Made by a program: the position numbers and the translations under genes. The notes under the pieces were generated by a model that worked only from the letters and a program-made list of their open reading frames with translations, was not told where the DNA came from and ran no database searches. Positions 1-11,289 of a DNA stretch of 64,000 nt are shown here, piece after piece. The stretch's first letter is position 1. Each line of letters begins with the position of its first letter. Origin of the DNA: Cepaea nemoralis (lineage: Eukaryota > Mollusca > Gastropoda > Stylommatophora > Helicidae); the NCBI GenBank assembly GCA_014155875.1, contig JACEFZ010027774.1, forward strand, positions 271,001 through 335,000, in the 5' to 3' direction.

Positions 1-590
1 AAAAGAGGTCTTGTTTGTTACATAGAACCAGTTTTAACTTACGACTGTGAATCCTTGACAATTAATAAATAGGCCAAAAAAATCCATGGAAGCCTTGGAG
101 ATGTGGTTTTATAGAAGATTGCTGAAAATTAATTCGACAGTCAAAATCAGCAATTTGGACATTTTAAGAGAAGCTAAGTCGCAAAGAAAACTTATCACAA
201 ACATCAGACAGAAGCTGTCGCAATTTTTGGCCATATTAGGAGGAGACAGAAACTTAAACATATTTTGCGTTTTGTAAAATGAAGAACATCTTAGCAAATA
301 AAACCATGTCATTGGATGTTGGAAAAAGAATTATTGCATGATATATAGAACCGATTTTAACATATAGCTGTGAATCGTGGACAATTAGTAAACAAGCAAA
401 GAAATTCATAGAAGCTTCAGAGATATCGTATTACATGAGAATGCTGACAGCTCAAGCGAGTAATCTCAGGTTTGAAAGAAGCTAGGACACCAAGCAAGTT
501 TTCATAAATATCATCAAGAGGCAGTCATCATGTTAGGCCCCATTATGAGAAGACAAAATTCGAATATATTGTGAGAACTGGAAAGATTTG
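1..590 (+). mobile_element. Two tandem LINE 3' fragments (type X1)
   Basis: The stretch is two diverged copies, about 320 bases apart, of the end of a non-LTR retrotransposon reverse transcriptase ORF. The first reads CYIEPVLTYDCES near base 20 and the second YIEPILTYSCESWTISK near base 340. This is the conserved segment after the RT palm/thumb in APE-type LINEs, usually annotated as endonuclease-reverse transcriptase. Later motifs (IFGHIRRRQKLKH, then IMRRQN) match the family's C-terminal region. Both copies carry stops and frameshifts and lack the catalytic RT motifs, so they are dead fragments. The left edge lies outside the window. Confidence 0.75.
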
Positions 591-600
591 CGGAAAGAAA

Positions 601-614
601 AATAGATAAGAGAA

Positions 615-669
<55 letters not shown>

Positions 670-776
670 AGAAGGAGAGAGAGATAGAGAGAGAGAAGGA
701 GAGAGAGAGAGATAAGAAGAGAGAGAGAGAGAGAAGGAGAGAGAGAGAGAGAGAGAGAAGGAGAGAGAGAGAGAGA

Positions 777-810
<34 letters not shown>
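601..810. repeat. GA/AAGGAGA microsatellite
   Basis: Imperfect dinucleotide GA array with interspersed AAGGA and GATA variants. It directly follows the LINE fragment and may have grown from its 3' tail. Antisense frames give meaningless Ser/Leu-rich ORFs. Confidence 0.95.
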
Positions 811-813
<3 letters not shown>

Positions 814-1290
814 ACTTGACATCTTTGTGTCCAGGCACAGACAGCTGTAGCGTACGAACTAATACCGACTGTAGAACATCCCAAAAATCACGGTGAAGAC
901 TATTTCTCAACAAATCATAAATTGTTATCACCTGTTTATCAAATAATTACACATTTATGTCACATACTTGTCAAAATCTCATAACTCCGTGCCAAAGTAT
1001 CATCTGCTTATTACACCTGTAAGTGGTGTATATATTCTCATCACATTATCACTTGGTGTGACGTTTTTCTATAGAAGCTCTACGCGGATTGAGTCCGCAA
1101 GTGCCTGTACGGGAAATGGGATAGTCTTCTTTACCCAAGAGATTGAATCATGCTTGTTGCTTTCTATGTAGTTTTAATGCATCGCGCTGCTATCATTGTT
1201 AGTCGCCCTGTCTGTTTGAGGGCATTCAGCAAATCAGCCTGGTCCATTGCTCGTCCGCTTCCCACAGTAACCTAACCTGCAATTTAGTGG
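811..1290. other. Unassigned spacer
   Basis: No gene, tRNA-like box or tandem repeat recognised. A 67-codon ORF here has no recognisable motif. Confidence 0.5.
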
Positions 1291-1292
1291 GT

Positions 1293-1518
1293 GTCTCTGT
1301 GGCGAAGTGGTTAAGCCGTTTGACTCGTGCTCCGAAGGTTGTGGGTTCGATTCCGAGCCGCGTCCTTCGGTTTGCGAGTTAAATGTTTCGGAGACTCCTA
1401 TGGGTCGTCGCTAAAAGCTACGGAGTTCGTGCTTTGTGCGACGCTTTCCGTGCTGCGGAAAGAGACCGAGCCATATGGGATAAAACCCGGTGCAATGAAG
1501 TCGACCCTGTCGACTTTT
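1293..1518 (+). mobile_element. tRNA-derived SINE, family A, copy 1
   Basis: The head carries RNA polymerase III internal promoter boxes: A box TGGCGAAGTGG near 1300 and B box GGTTCGATTCC at about 1344. The body runs to a GACTTTT end near 1518. The same head and body occur in reverse at 50.8-51.0 kb, including the shared pieces CGGAGTTCGTGCTTTGTGCG and GACCGAGCCATATGGGA, so this is a dispersed family and not a tRNA gene. No clear target-site duplication was found for this copy. Confidence 0.8.
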
Positions 1519-1669
1519 AAGCGACTTAAGCGACCTATTAGCTTGCTCATTAAATATTACACCTGCGTAGTCTCGCACAAAAATGAACGTGATTCTTGTC
1601 ATCATTGACTTACTCACATCCCGATGTCTCTATTGCATAGATTAATTATTTTTTGTCTAGTGCTCATAA

Positions 1670-1917
1670 GCCCGCTTCGTGGCTTAGAGGTTAGCGACTT
1701 TTCTCCGTAATCTCGTATACTCTCGTGGGTAACGTGATGACGGTGAGAATCAGCAGTGGTTCGAATCGCATCGGTAACTTACGGGGTATGTGAGCCGGCC
1801 GCTCAGAAAGCAATGGCAAACTACTGAGCGTAATCTTGTCAAGAAATCAACATACAGCTGAAAGATGCTGGTGTTGACAGCGATGTCCTGTAAAGGATAT
1901 GCAAAAAAAAAAAAAAA
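1670..1917 (+). mobile_element. SINE, family B, copy 1, with perfect TSD
   Basis: The head resembles a degraded tRNA (CTTCGTGGCTTAGAGGTTAG) and the body carries the family signature AAAGCAATGGCAAACTACTG, ending TGTAAAGGATATGC plus an A-tail. The insertion is flanked by a perfect 11-bp direct repeat, AGTGCTCATAA, at 1659-1669 and 1917-1927. The tail plus duplication show retroposition. Related copies lie at 7.25, 11.66, 26.3-27.0, 14.5 and 33.1 kb. Confidence 0.85.
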
Positions 1918-2011
1918 GTGCTCATAAACAACATCACGTCTTGAAACTGAAATACTGTGGACATATTTAACATTACAGTGGTTTGGAATTAACAGTCATT
2001 TGTTTGTTTAT

Positions 2012-2260
2012 TTGTTCGCTCGCTTTGACCTCAAGCATTGTCCATACACATGCCACTACATCTAGAGTACTGGACATATGTTTGTATGTGGGTTAGCTTT
2101 CACCATTACCAGTGTCCTTCGCCTTCAGGTGAACCAACTCCGACTTCAGAGGTACTTGTAATTTACGTCCCCAAGTAAAGGGCGAGGAGTCAACATTTTA
2201 ATCCAACTGATCGATGCAGGCTTTGCACAGGCAGGGATCGATTAGCACGAAGATGGACAT
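2012..2260 (-). mobile_element. SINE, family D, antisense copy
   Basis: Reverse complement of the family seen whole at 33457-33753. Shared blocks include the end piece CTCGCTCGCTTTGA, GGGTTAGCTTTC and the AAGTACCTCTGAAGTC region. The head side (past 2200) is badly decayed, so the polymerase III boxes are not clear. Confidence 0.7.
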
Positions 2261-2416
2261 TGCGGACATCTAGGGATAGAAACTGCACGAGGCAAGAGAA
2301 CCAGCAATGGATCGAGAACCTTTTCAGCTGACCGTTATGAGGGCGATGATATGCAAAGTTTCTGCTACACGACGATGAGTGGGATCTCAGATTTTTAAAT
2401 CTATTGTTTACTTCTA

Positions 2417-2760
2417 CAGGGTGTTTGTAAAGTCTTCCCACACTTTGTATGCAGAACAACAGACGTACATAACGTCATTTTAAAAAAATGTGCTCCACAG
2501 TCCATCGTGAAGCAATATGCAGCTAATGGTTGTCTTCTGTTAGAGTAATTCTTTGCACTCCAAACGCAATAATGTTATCAATGGAAGAAAGAATTGGTTG
2601 AACAAGTGTTTCGAAATGGTGGTCGATACACACGAATGGTTGTTCAAAGATTTATAGCAAGATTCCCTGATAAATAATCTCCTCGTCGCATTACAGTTAG
2701 AAATTTGTTGAATACCTATGTTCTATATACAAAGTGTAGTGAGACTTTACAAGTACCCTG
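2417..2760 (+). mobile_element. Tc1/mariner-like element with 34-bp TIRs
   Basis: The ends form 34-bp terminal inverted repeats, 29 of 34 matching, beginning CAGGGT and sharing TTGTAAAGTCT and ACACTTTGTAT. The dinucleotide TA lies on both sides (2415-2416 and 2761-2762), as expected for Tc1/mariner transposons. Inside, in two frames, is a remnant resembling a transposase N-terminal helix-turn-helix (MEERI, then LVEQVFRNGGRYTRMVVQRF). There is no room for a DDE/D catalytic domain, so this is an internally deleted, non-autonomous element. Confidence 0.75.
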
Positions 2761-3149
2761 TATAATACAGTGATATTTATTATTCTTTTTCATTAGCATC
2801 AAGGGTTCTGAAGCAGTTATGTAATTTACATACCGTCGTAGACATTTTGAATCTGAAATCCTAGACACTCTATACACTTAAACCTATCTGTTTCGGCGGG
2901 AAAAATGTATGCGAGTTGTGCACGACAAAACATCAACCGAATTTGGAAATCGCGAAAGCAGGCCCTCATCCGCTGCACTGGCACAACTGCTGGGAAAAGA
3001 AAACCTACGTATGGGAAGATAGAGTCCGTTGCCTTAGATGTAATCTGTCTAGAGGAAGTGGATCTTACACAAATGTACATCGAGGTCGAACACACTGATC
3101 TATGAGTCATTGGACACTGTTCTTTGTGTGTGTGTCCGCAGCCATGTCG

Positions 3150-3310
3150 TGCTTATCCGAGCCGGCTGCTGGGTGGCCGCTCTCACTACACAAGAGATAA
3201 TTAGGTAACAGTGGTTCTTGGGGAAACTCCCAGCCTTATACAGGGATTGAACCTGACACCTTCCGAGACAGAAGCTCACATTGTGACCTATCAGCCACAG
3301 CGCCCACTCA
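3150..3310 (-). mobile_element. tRNA-derived SINE head, family M, antisense
   Basis: The reverse complement gives a tRNA-like head with an A-box-like TGGCTGATAGG and B box GGTTCAATCCC, about 45 bases apart. The body continues toward 3150. No second copy was found, so the family is defined only by the promoter boxes. Confidence 0.55.
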
Positions 3311-3359
3311 ATCAATGCCATCGGATATGTAAAGTAAGTAAAGGACGTTTTACACACAA

Positions 3360-3555
3360 TACGACGCATTGGGCCACGGTGTTCGGCTCATATTGCCATA
3401 GACAAATATGGGCAGTCGGCGGGCGGTGCGGACCATTATCTTGCCTACCGTTTTTATTTCTCAAGATATTTCCTGGAACCAATTTTAGACTAGGTCGATC
3501 AGAAAACAAGGGTCCATTCTTTAAAAACATCCACTCCGATGAGGATTCATAACCA
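3360..3555 (-). mobile_element. SINE, family F, antisense fragment 1
   Basis: The reverse complement matches the family F body seen at 44.3, 52.9 and 63.1 kb: a TAAAATTGGTTCCAGGAAAT block, then GGGAAATAAAGGTGGC-like sequence. The tRNA-like head is decayed. Confidence 0.6.
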
Positions 3556-3689
3556 TATAATCGCCGACAGGCAAACGTGTCTTACATTCCCCCATACAAT
3601 TTAGACTACAAGAATCACTTAATGCTGGTTAGTTGTCTGCGCGTATTCACTACAATTAAATGATAAAAACGTAACTTTTTTGCAAGTAA

Positions 3690-3830
3690 AAGTACAGGAC
3701 CAATCGGAACCAGAGGGGTTGTCAATACTACGCCGACCGCCTTTACTACCCACAACATTGCCTGGTCCTAATTTTAGGTTTTAGTAGACCTTGGAGCCAA
3801 GGTCAATTTTAGAAAAAGAGGACAACATGG
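3690..3830 (-). mobile_element. SINE, family F, antisense fragment 2
   Basis: A second headless family F piece. Its reverse complement contains TAAAATTGACCTTGGC and then the family tail with TAGTATTGAC. It directly abuts the family D SINE that follows. Confidence 0.55.
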
Positions 3831-4100
3831 CCGAATGCATTAGAACGCGAGTTCTTAAACATCAGATGTGTTGAAGCCGAGGTAAGACGTTCAGTCCCTA
3901 TACTGGACTAAAATGTTGACTTCTAGTCCTTGATTTGGGGACGTAAATTACAAGTACCTCTGAACTCAGGGTGGATTCGCCTGATGGCGAGGGATACTGG
4001 AAATAGGGAAATCTAATCCACGAGCAAAATAATGTCCATTGCTACTAGACGTAGTTTGTATGGACTACATTTGAGTTCAATGCGAGAGACCCAATTTTTT
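3824..4100 (+). mobile_element. SINE, family D, sense copy
   Basis: Collinear with the copy at 33.46 kb: ACATGGCCGAAT (A-box region), TTCTTAAAC, GCCGAGGTAAGACGTTCAGT (decayed B box), GACGTAAATTACAAGTACCT, and end piece GTATGGACTACATTTGA followed by AATGCGAGAG. Confidence 0.75.
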
Positions 4101-4104
4101 TTGT

Positions 4105-4200
4105 AAATTTTTGTCTACGAAGAACTTGAACACATGACTAAAGGGCCGATAGGCAAGCCTGCTAGCGGCTGAACTGTCTTCGTTCCCTTAGCTGTTCAGT
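4105..4200 (-). mobile_element. tRNA-like SINE head remnant, antisense
   Basis: The reverse complement reads CAGCCGCTAGCAGGCTTGCC and then GTCATGTGTTCAAGT, resembling a pol III A-box/B-box pair. The family is not clear. Confidence 0.4.
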
Positions 4201-4399
4201 TATATGAAATGTATACTAAATGTCATTGAATGCGAATTAATGCAGAATATAATTAGAAAGCTCGACAAGAGAAAACACAATCATACAAATAAAGGAGAAC
4301 GCCTCGAACAAAATCTTCACCAAGAACAATAAATACAAAACAACAAAGAAGGAAATAAACATTTGCTGAAAAACTAAATGCAAAAGACAATAAACCGAA

Positions 4400-4870
4400 A
4401 CGGAGTATCATCATCATCAAGTGTCATGCCGAAAGGCGTGGGCGGTCGTTGTTCGTCATTTCAGACGGTCACCAGAGCCTCGAACCAGGACTGTGTTCTT
4501 GTCCCGATCATGCCATGCTGCCAAACCATCAAGGTATTTATCCCTTTGTCTTCCTTTTGATCTCTTCCCATCAAGCTAGCTAGTTGTCACTAAATTTTCA
4601 AGTCCATTTCTCCTCATAACATGTCCAGAAATTTTGACTGTCCAAATATAATTTCACAAATTAATTTCCGTTATTCATTTGTCTCTTGAAAGACTGTTTC
4701 ATTTGATTTTCTGTCCGTTCATGGTATTCTTTGCATGTTTCTCAAAAAACCACATTGCAACGCCAATAGACGTTTCTCAGCTTGCTGTTAATTGTCCGTG
4801 TTTCACACGCATATAACAATATGGGTTCTATATAACACTTCAACACACTTTTTCTCACTGCATGCAATTG
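4400..4870 (-). mobile_element. LINE 3' region fragment (type X1-like), antisense
   Basis: On the minus strand the fragment carries broken remnants of the region after the RT thumb: a YIEPILLYAC-like segment near 4825, then FGHVMRRN-like sequence near 4610, and a terminal segment near 4400 (TGACACTTGATGATGATG in the reverse complement) also seen in the 6.3, 54.2 and 63.3 kb copies. Multiple stops and frameshifts; no catalytic motifs. Confidence 0.6.
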
Positions 4871-4989
4871 ACAACTTTTGTTGGTACGTGCGTTTTCCAT
4901 CTTTCAGAAGGCCACGTTTGCCGGAGTATAGATGAACGTATATACAAATATGTATATATATACATACACATATGCATGCGTGCGTGTGT

Positions 4990-5113
<124 letters not shown>

Positions 5114-5319
5114 CAGTAAGAAAGAGACAGACGCACCACAGGCAGACAGATAAAGAGAGTGACGGAGAACATACACACTGAAAAAAAAATGTAAATAAAC
5201 AATGAAATGAAATACAATTAAATACGTTTGTTGTCCACTCCATTTCGGTGACCTTCCCTAGAGGGTCCTTTTCAAAATACGGAAGCATGCACATGCCAAT
5301 CCTGCAACTTAACTAATGC

Positions 5320-5830
5320 TTATGGTTTATGTCATGTGGCGCTGGCGATCATGTCTCCCCACAGCCATCTATCTGCTTCGTGTACTGCTAACCATTCCTC
5401 ATGCATATGTCCCTCCACGCTATGATGTAAATTCTCCAGCATCTCCTCTCTCGTTCATCTCCTGCCTCTCCTCCCATCCATTGTCCCCATCCATTTCTGT
5501 TGTTGTCGTTGTTGTCTAAGATGTGCTTCATAAGTGATGTATGTATGAAATAATTTATGCGATCAGAGAGATAAGAAGAGTAGAATGTTAGAAGTGTCTG
5601 CGTGCCCAGTTATTAATTCTTTTGAAAATAAAGTCCGTTCTTTCATTCGTTCATTACAACTGTCCCATTTGTGACGACTTTCCCCTTCTCATGACGTGCG
5701 CAAGGAATACGAACTGTCGGATGTGAGTGCTCAGTTCTCTTCTTGAGTTAACGTCTTTAAAATTATCCCCATTAGACTTTGAATCCACTCCCGTTTCTCC
5801 CATCATCACCTTACAAAACCACAGCTCTGA
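5320..5830 (-). mobile_element. LINE fragments (X1-like), antisense
   Basis: 5650-5830 aligns by eye with 30.9-31.1 kb (CTTGAGTTAACGTCTTTAAA against ATGAGTTAACTTCGTTAAA, then ATTATCCCCATT against ATTATCTCCATT), a LINE region between the RT thumb and the C-terminus. The 5320-5650 part is less certain. Confidence 0.5.
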
Positions 5831-6319
5831 AGCTTAATTTAAAATTACTTACTTTTCAGAAAATTGGCTTCAGTAAATATTATCCCGATATGCTTTTACA
5901 AAATGATGTTTCTCACTTCGACTGACTATGATATTTTGCATAATGTATTCTTCATCTTGGGAAATGTTGATTTTGATCAGGCTATTCCACATTTAGCTTA
6001 TTTGATAAATTTATGTATGTATGCGTATATATAGATACGCATATATATACGTACATACGCATTTAATTTTTTTTAATTTTTACATATTTTATTTATTTTT
6101 ATGTGCACGCATATATGTTTTGTTGCCTTTTCCTTTTCGGTTTTTAACACTCCTTCCACTTTCTACATTTATATTTTCCAGAATTTCGTTTTTCCTTAGT
6201 TTTGATATTTACGAGAATTTATTATCATCATGTGCCATCCAGATATGTGTCTTCTCTTCCCATTGATTTATTCCCATCAATGTTGACACTGGTCACAATG
6301 TTTTCCATTTTATTTCTCT
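5831..6319. other. AT-rich spacer
   Basis: AT-rich sequence with a short TATATA/GCATA stretch (6010-6060). No coding or repeat family recognised. Confidence 0.4.
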
Positions 6320-6785
6320 TTATAACTATCCTCATCATCATCCAGTGCCTTACCTACAGACAAGGGCGAACATACCTCTCCACAAATTGCGACCTCCGAC
6401 AGCATGGATCAGTTCGTGTGCTGACTCCCTTCCGTGCCATGACACAAGACTGTCAAGAATCTTCTCACGCTGTCTCCCCCTATCTCTCTTTCTACAAATC
6501 TTTCTAGTTTTTACAACATGTTCCAGTTTTTGTCTTCTAATAATGTGACCAAAAATGATGATTTCTTCTTTATGATGTTTTGAGATAAGTTGTCTTTCCG
6601 ACTAAGCTTCTCTCAAAACGTTCAGATAGCTCATTGTGGCTGTCCAATTAATGTTCAGCATTTTTCAATAAAAACCACGCTTCTATGAGTTTTTTCGACT
6701 GTTTAATAATTGTCCAGGTTTCGCAGCCTTATAATACTACCCAAAAATCAGGAGAGTTGCATTTCTAATTTATAGCTAAGAACTG
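6320..6785 (-). mobile_element. LINE 3' fragment (type X1), antisense
   Basis: Read on the minus strand, it begins near 6770 with the end of RT (a TWTIIKQ-like segment), passes through FGHIIRRQKL near 6530, and ends with a CHGTEG-like segment and a GATGATGATG end near 6335. The same layout is on the plus strand at 15290-15517. Stops and frameshifts throughout. Confidence 0.7.
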
Positions 6786-7250
6786 TTTTTATATATTCTT
6801 TGTGGTTTGTTTTTCGTTGCCATTAACGAAGATTTCGGTGGAGACGTTAGATTGTATACGTGTGTTTTTCCTGTACTCGAATTTACATGCTCCATACTTG
6901 TGTTATTTCGCATTCCACTTCTAATCCGCTAGCAGTCAGCGCCATTTTCCTTAATCCCGATAATAAAGTTAGCGCATATATCAGTCAAAATTATCATACC
7001 GCTTTGCGGGGAATCTAGCTGGGGCTTAACTGTTATAGTGCCACACAAAAAGTAGGATTGGACCAAATATGGTACACAATCAAATTAACAGTATTATAAT
7101 GTAAATTTCCGTTCACTGAGCATTGAAATTGCGGAAGATACCACGAAACAAAACAAAAAAATACGATGACCCTAGTATGGCGGTATGTCGTCCTTATGCC
7201 CAAATGGGAGGTCACATTTAGCGATATATTATCCTTTGGCACTGAATCAG

Positions 7251-7498
7251 TTGCCGGATACGTGGCAAAGGAGTTATGGAAGCAGTTCGTGATCCCGCAT
7301 ACCCGCGTTCAAAACACAGCGATTTGGCAGCAGAACACACTGCGTTGTTTTTTTTTTTTTTTTATAAAATGGTATGGGTGCTGGTCATTCAGAAAGCAAT
7401 GGTAAACTACTGAACGCAAACTTGCCAAGAGATCACAAACATCTAACCAATGCTGGGGTTGATTGCGATGTCATGTAAAGGATATGCAGCTAACTTAA
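7251..7498 (+). mobile_element. SINE, family B, copy 2
   Basis: Head TACGTGGCAAAGGAGTTA (A-box-like) and CCCGCGTTCAAAACACAGCG (B-box-like), a T-run at about 7347, body CAGAAAGCAATGGTAAACTA, and end TGTAAAGGATATGCAGCTAA. An 8-bp direct repeat, TGAATCAG, lies at 7243-7250 and 7499-7506 and fits a short target-site duplication. Confidence 0.8.
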
Positions 7499-7559
7499 TG
7501 AATCAGCTAAGCCACCATTCTGAAAGGACAGTCTGTCATTCTGTAAAAAAAAAAAAAAA

Positions 7560-8700
7560 GTAAGTTCTGTAAAGCCACATTAAATGAGCACTGTTACCTT
7601 GAACTTTGTAGTCGATGCGTTATTTATAGTTAGTCAAAACAGCGTAGGCGTCTATGCAGGGAATATGTATAGAGTAATCACACAGACCATAATGATACGT
7701 ATAGATTAGTAACAAGAGCTCCAACACAACGTATACAATTATCACATGTACTACAACAATGCGTCTGATCAGAATCGGTGTGCTTGCCATATATGGTAAT
7801 ATATATTCTAAAGAAATAGTGCAAACAGGTTGTGAAAGCTGTATCTATATAGTACACCCACTGTGACTTTTATCTGTATGGATAATCTTTAAATAGACGC
7901 GCACAACACACCAGTAAACACAATCTGCAAACAGAAGGTTTAATGTCAAATATATTGCTATATTTTCTCCAGGACATGATTTGCACTGATAGCGTATTTG
8001 TTTAAAATCGAAGATCAGAAATCGCAAACATGTGAGCTGCATAATAGTTAATACTGTTGCACAATTTAGGGCGCAGAAAATGGCTGCATATACTTAAGTA
8101 ACGATGCGACGAATAATATAAATGCATTGGTATCAATGTGGTTAATTATTCCCTGATTAAAAGCTGAAATGGAATTAATTATGCATCGAAAAAATGTCTG
8201 AGAAGAATTACAGGGAAAAAAAGCAGAACTCACGTCCGAATGGAGTCCATAGCTTCTCGATATTTCCGAAGTCATATTTGTTCCATTTACGAAACTAAAA
8301 GTTGATTTCAAAATGGCGTGCTATGTAAATTTGCAAGTGATCACGTGGTCTCTAGCGTCTACAGACCTTTGCTCCGCCCTTTCCTGTTGCAGTGTGCACG
8401 GGTCCCGTTTTATTGTTATTGTTGTTACTGTTGTTATCGTTGATGTAATGAGTTCTTGTTTCCTCGTTATCATTCATGCAGCTTTACTGCGTTGGTTAGG
8501 TGAAGGCGGGGTATGCTGCATTATAATACTGTTAGTTCTTTATTTTCAAGCTACATTTAAAACAAAATATAATAATTACAAAGATAATAGTTAGGAAAGA
8601 GTCAGAAGCAAATAAGATATATAGAGACCTGGAAAGATGGTAATTGAGAGATAGTAAAAGAAATAAATTTGAAAAAAAAAAAATGTAAAAATAGGTTTAT
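7560..8700. other. Unassigned AT-rich spacer
   Basis: About 1.1 kb with short ORFs (under 95 codons) that show no recognisable motif. An A-run sits at 7545-7559 at the left edge and a second near 8672. No tandem array. Confidence 0.4.
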
Positions 8701-9220
8701 ATTACCATTTCCTATCCCGTTACCTACTTATTCCAATACGGTCAAGGACGACAGACTCCGCCCTTTCCAAACAAAGACAGTTGCCATGGCTCCACCCACT
8801 GGCCTAGTTAAGTTCCGGAGAACGGGAGTCATGACTGTCTTGCCCTGCAAGAGTTTTCCACACAATCATAGACCTCCCCCACCCTGCCACTCATCAATCA
8901 GCACCCACTCCCACTGCAACCACTCCTTGCCACATTCATTCTGATGCTCCAGACACCACGTGTTCCCAAAAAAGGAGGGAAATGAGAATCGTGGTAATTG
9001 CCGATATCATTACGCGCTCAAGGTCACATTTCTGCAAAGATACCCCCGGACTATACTTGGAACGAATGATCATTGGGAATGGCTTCCCTCGGCGTCTAAA
9101 TGGATTGATCCTACTGACGCACCAGAACTAATTCGGCTAAAGACGCCAAAAGTTATGCAAGTTTGAAACTGTCAAGTCTGCCCACCATATGTCGATGTTT
9201 CTGTGGCCACGAGGCAGCTG
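8701..9220. other. Unassigned spacer
   Basis: Mixed-composition sequence with no recognisable gene. A CAC/CTCC-rich patch at about 8880-8940 is not a clear tandem array. Confidence 0.4.
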
Positions 9221-9222
9221 AA

Positions 9223-9440
9223 TTCTTCTTCTTCTTCTTCTTCTTCTTCTTCTTCTTCTTCTTCTTCTTCTTCTTCTTCTTCTTCTTCTTCTTCTTCTTC
9301 TGCTGCTGCTCCTCCTCCTCCTCCTCCTCCTCCTTCTTCTTCTTCTTCTTCTTCTTCTTCTTCTTCTTCTTCTTCTTCTTCTTCTTCTTCTTCTTCTTCC
9401 GATTCCCCTTCCCCTTCCTCTTCCTCTTTTCCTTCTTCTA
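9223..9440. repeat. TTC microsatellite with TGC and CTC core
   Basis: TTC repeats (9223-9300), a switch to TGC then CTC (9301-9332), then TTC again to about 9399 and degenerate CTTCC to 9440. The plus strand is almost purely pyrimidine for about 215 bases. Overlapping ORFs are homopolymer translations (poly-Phe, poly-Ser, poly-Glu). Confidence 0.97.
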
Positions 9441-9632
9441 ACATTTATCCCATAATGATGCACAGACCTTCAACAAGCTCACACACACCAAGGTGTCCTA
9501 TCATTTGGTGCAGCTATGTCCTTGTGAAACAATTCAGATAAGTCATATTTTTTTTAAAGTCAAATAAAAAAGTCAGATTTAAAAAAAAACAACAACAACA
9601 ACAACAAGTCCCGAAGCATAAAACCAGCTATG

Positions 9633-9640
9633 GATCTGAG
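9633..9640. repeat. Target-site duplication, left, of hAT element
   Basis: GATCTGAG; identical to 11282-11289. Eight bases is the standard duplication length for hAT transposons. Confidence 0.9.
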
Positions 9641-10207
9641 CAGGGATGGATTAACCATTAGGTAAACAAGGCACGTGCCTAGGGCACCAAGCATTTGGGG
9701 GGCACCACAAGTCCTCAAGAAAAATGTGTATATTGTCCCGGTAGCGTAATTGCATGGCATAAGCAAATCGCAAATGTAATATTGAATCGCACATTATTTA
9801 ACCTTGGTCCCACAACCCAGGGGTAAAATACCCCCCACCCAGTTTTTTTTTGCTATTTTTTGATATTTTTCTTCAAGGTTTTTTGGTGCTATTTTTTGAC
9901 TTTTCTGGGATATGTTTGTGCTACGTAACGCACTAATGCGTAGGGACAAATTCACTTCCGTTTTGGTCTGCTAGTGAAAACAATTGTGAATAGTGCTAAT
10001 TTGTCGACGTATCATTGAATGACTGTACATTTGCATAACGGCTTAGAACTACTTTGCATTTTCGAACATTTGTATAAACTACTTACTGATGTAGATATTA
10101 CTAATTTAGCTTACACAGCAAAACGTGATTTGACGAAGGTAAGGTTAATGGTTACACTTTTTACTTTCGTTTTCGTTTTCATCTAAGGGTTTTTAATTCT
10201 AAAAAAT

Positions 10208-10315
<108 letters not shown>

Positions 10316-10321
10316 CGTCTA

Positions 10322-10957
10322 TTGGTAGTTAGTGTTGAAGGAGTTTATTACTGCGCTTTAAATGTGCTTTTATCGATTTTGATAAAGCAATTATTGATAG
10401 GTGATGCCCCTGAGGTATTTCAGATTGCCAGAGACAAATTTCGTATATCTGCTTTCTACACCATTGTTGACAAACTTGAGACAGAGATGAGTAGACGAGG
10501 ACAGGTATATAATGATCTAGCAGTTCGATTTTCTTGTTTGGTCGATGTACCACAAACATCTCAGTGTTGTGAAGGACTAATAAATGCTTATCCTGAATAT
10601 CTGAACAATAATTTATATACTGAACTACAATAGTTTCACTCATATATTCGCCACAAGTTTCGTGCATCAAAATCTGACAACACGTTCAGTCATGCAGAAC
10701 TCTACAAAGTAATAGTTAGAGACAACATCGAGTGTGCTTTTCCAAATGTAGAAATCGCCTTGCGCATATTTTTAACATTAATGGTTACGAACTGTTCAAG
10801 TGAGCGCTCTTTTTCTCAGTTGAAACGGACAAAAAATCCAAGTAGATCGACAATGAAACAAGAAAGGCTTGATTCCTTATCTTTGCTAATGATTGAGGCA
10901 GACTTGTTGCGCAAAATTAACTTTGATGATGTACTCAAAAAACTTTGCCAGACGTAA
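10322..10957 (+). pseudogene. hAT transposase C-terminal remnant
   Basis: One reading frame runs from about 10322 to the TAA ending at 10957, broken only by an in-frame TAG at 10631-10633. The last 65 codons match the hAT C-terminal dimerisation domain: TNCSSERSFSQLKRTKNP, then RLDSLSLLMIEADLLRK. This type is commonly annotated in animals as a zinc finger MYM-type 1-like transposase. The normal role is cut-and-paste transposition through a dimeric enzyme. The BED finger and the N-terminal catalytic region are absent and upstream sequence is a TA repeat, so the copy cannot make a working enzyme. Only one stop over about 210 codons points to a fairly recent insertion. Confidence 0.88.
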
Positions 10958-11289
10958 ATCTAGAAAAAAGAACTTTAAAATGTAAATGTGTGCTCTCTCT
11001 CTGACTTTCTTATCTATCAAAAAAGTTGCAGTATTTTTGTCTACTATTATTACAAAATTAATTAACTATTAATTTTAATACAGAAATACCTTATTGTAGG
11101 TTTTATATGAGTGATAGTAGTACAAACATATGTGTTTACATTTCACAACTGTTTTTCTTTGTTAGTTTTTTGCATACTATTGAACATACCAGCAGTCAGC
11201 GGAGGATCGGGGGCCCGGGGCAGTAGGGGGCACCCATGTGGGTTTGTACCTAGGGCACCAAGATGGCTTAATCCGGCCCTGGATCTGAG

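Noticed and set aside
1293..1365. tRNA gene
   Set aside because: A and B boxes are present but the cloverleaf is poor and a SINE body follows; a second copy at 50.8 kb shows the same structure.
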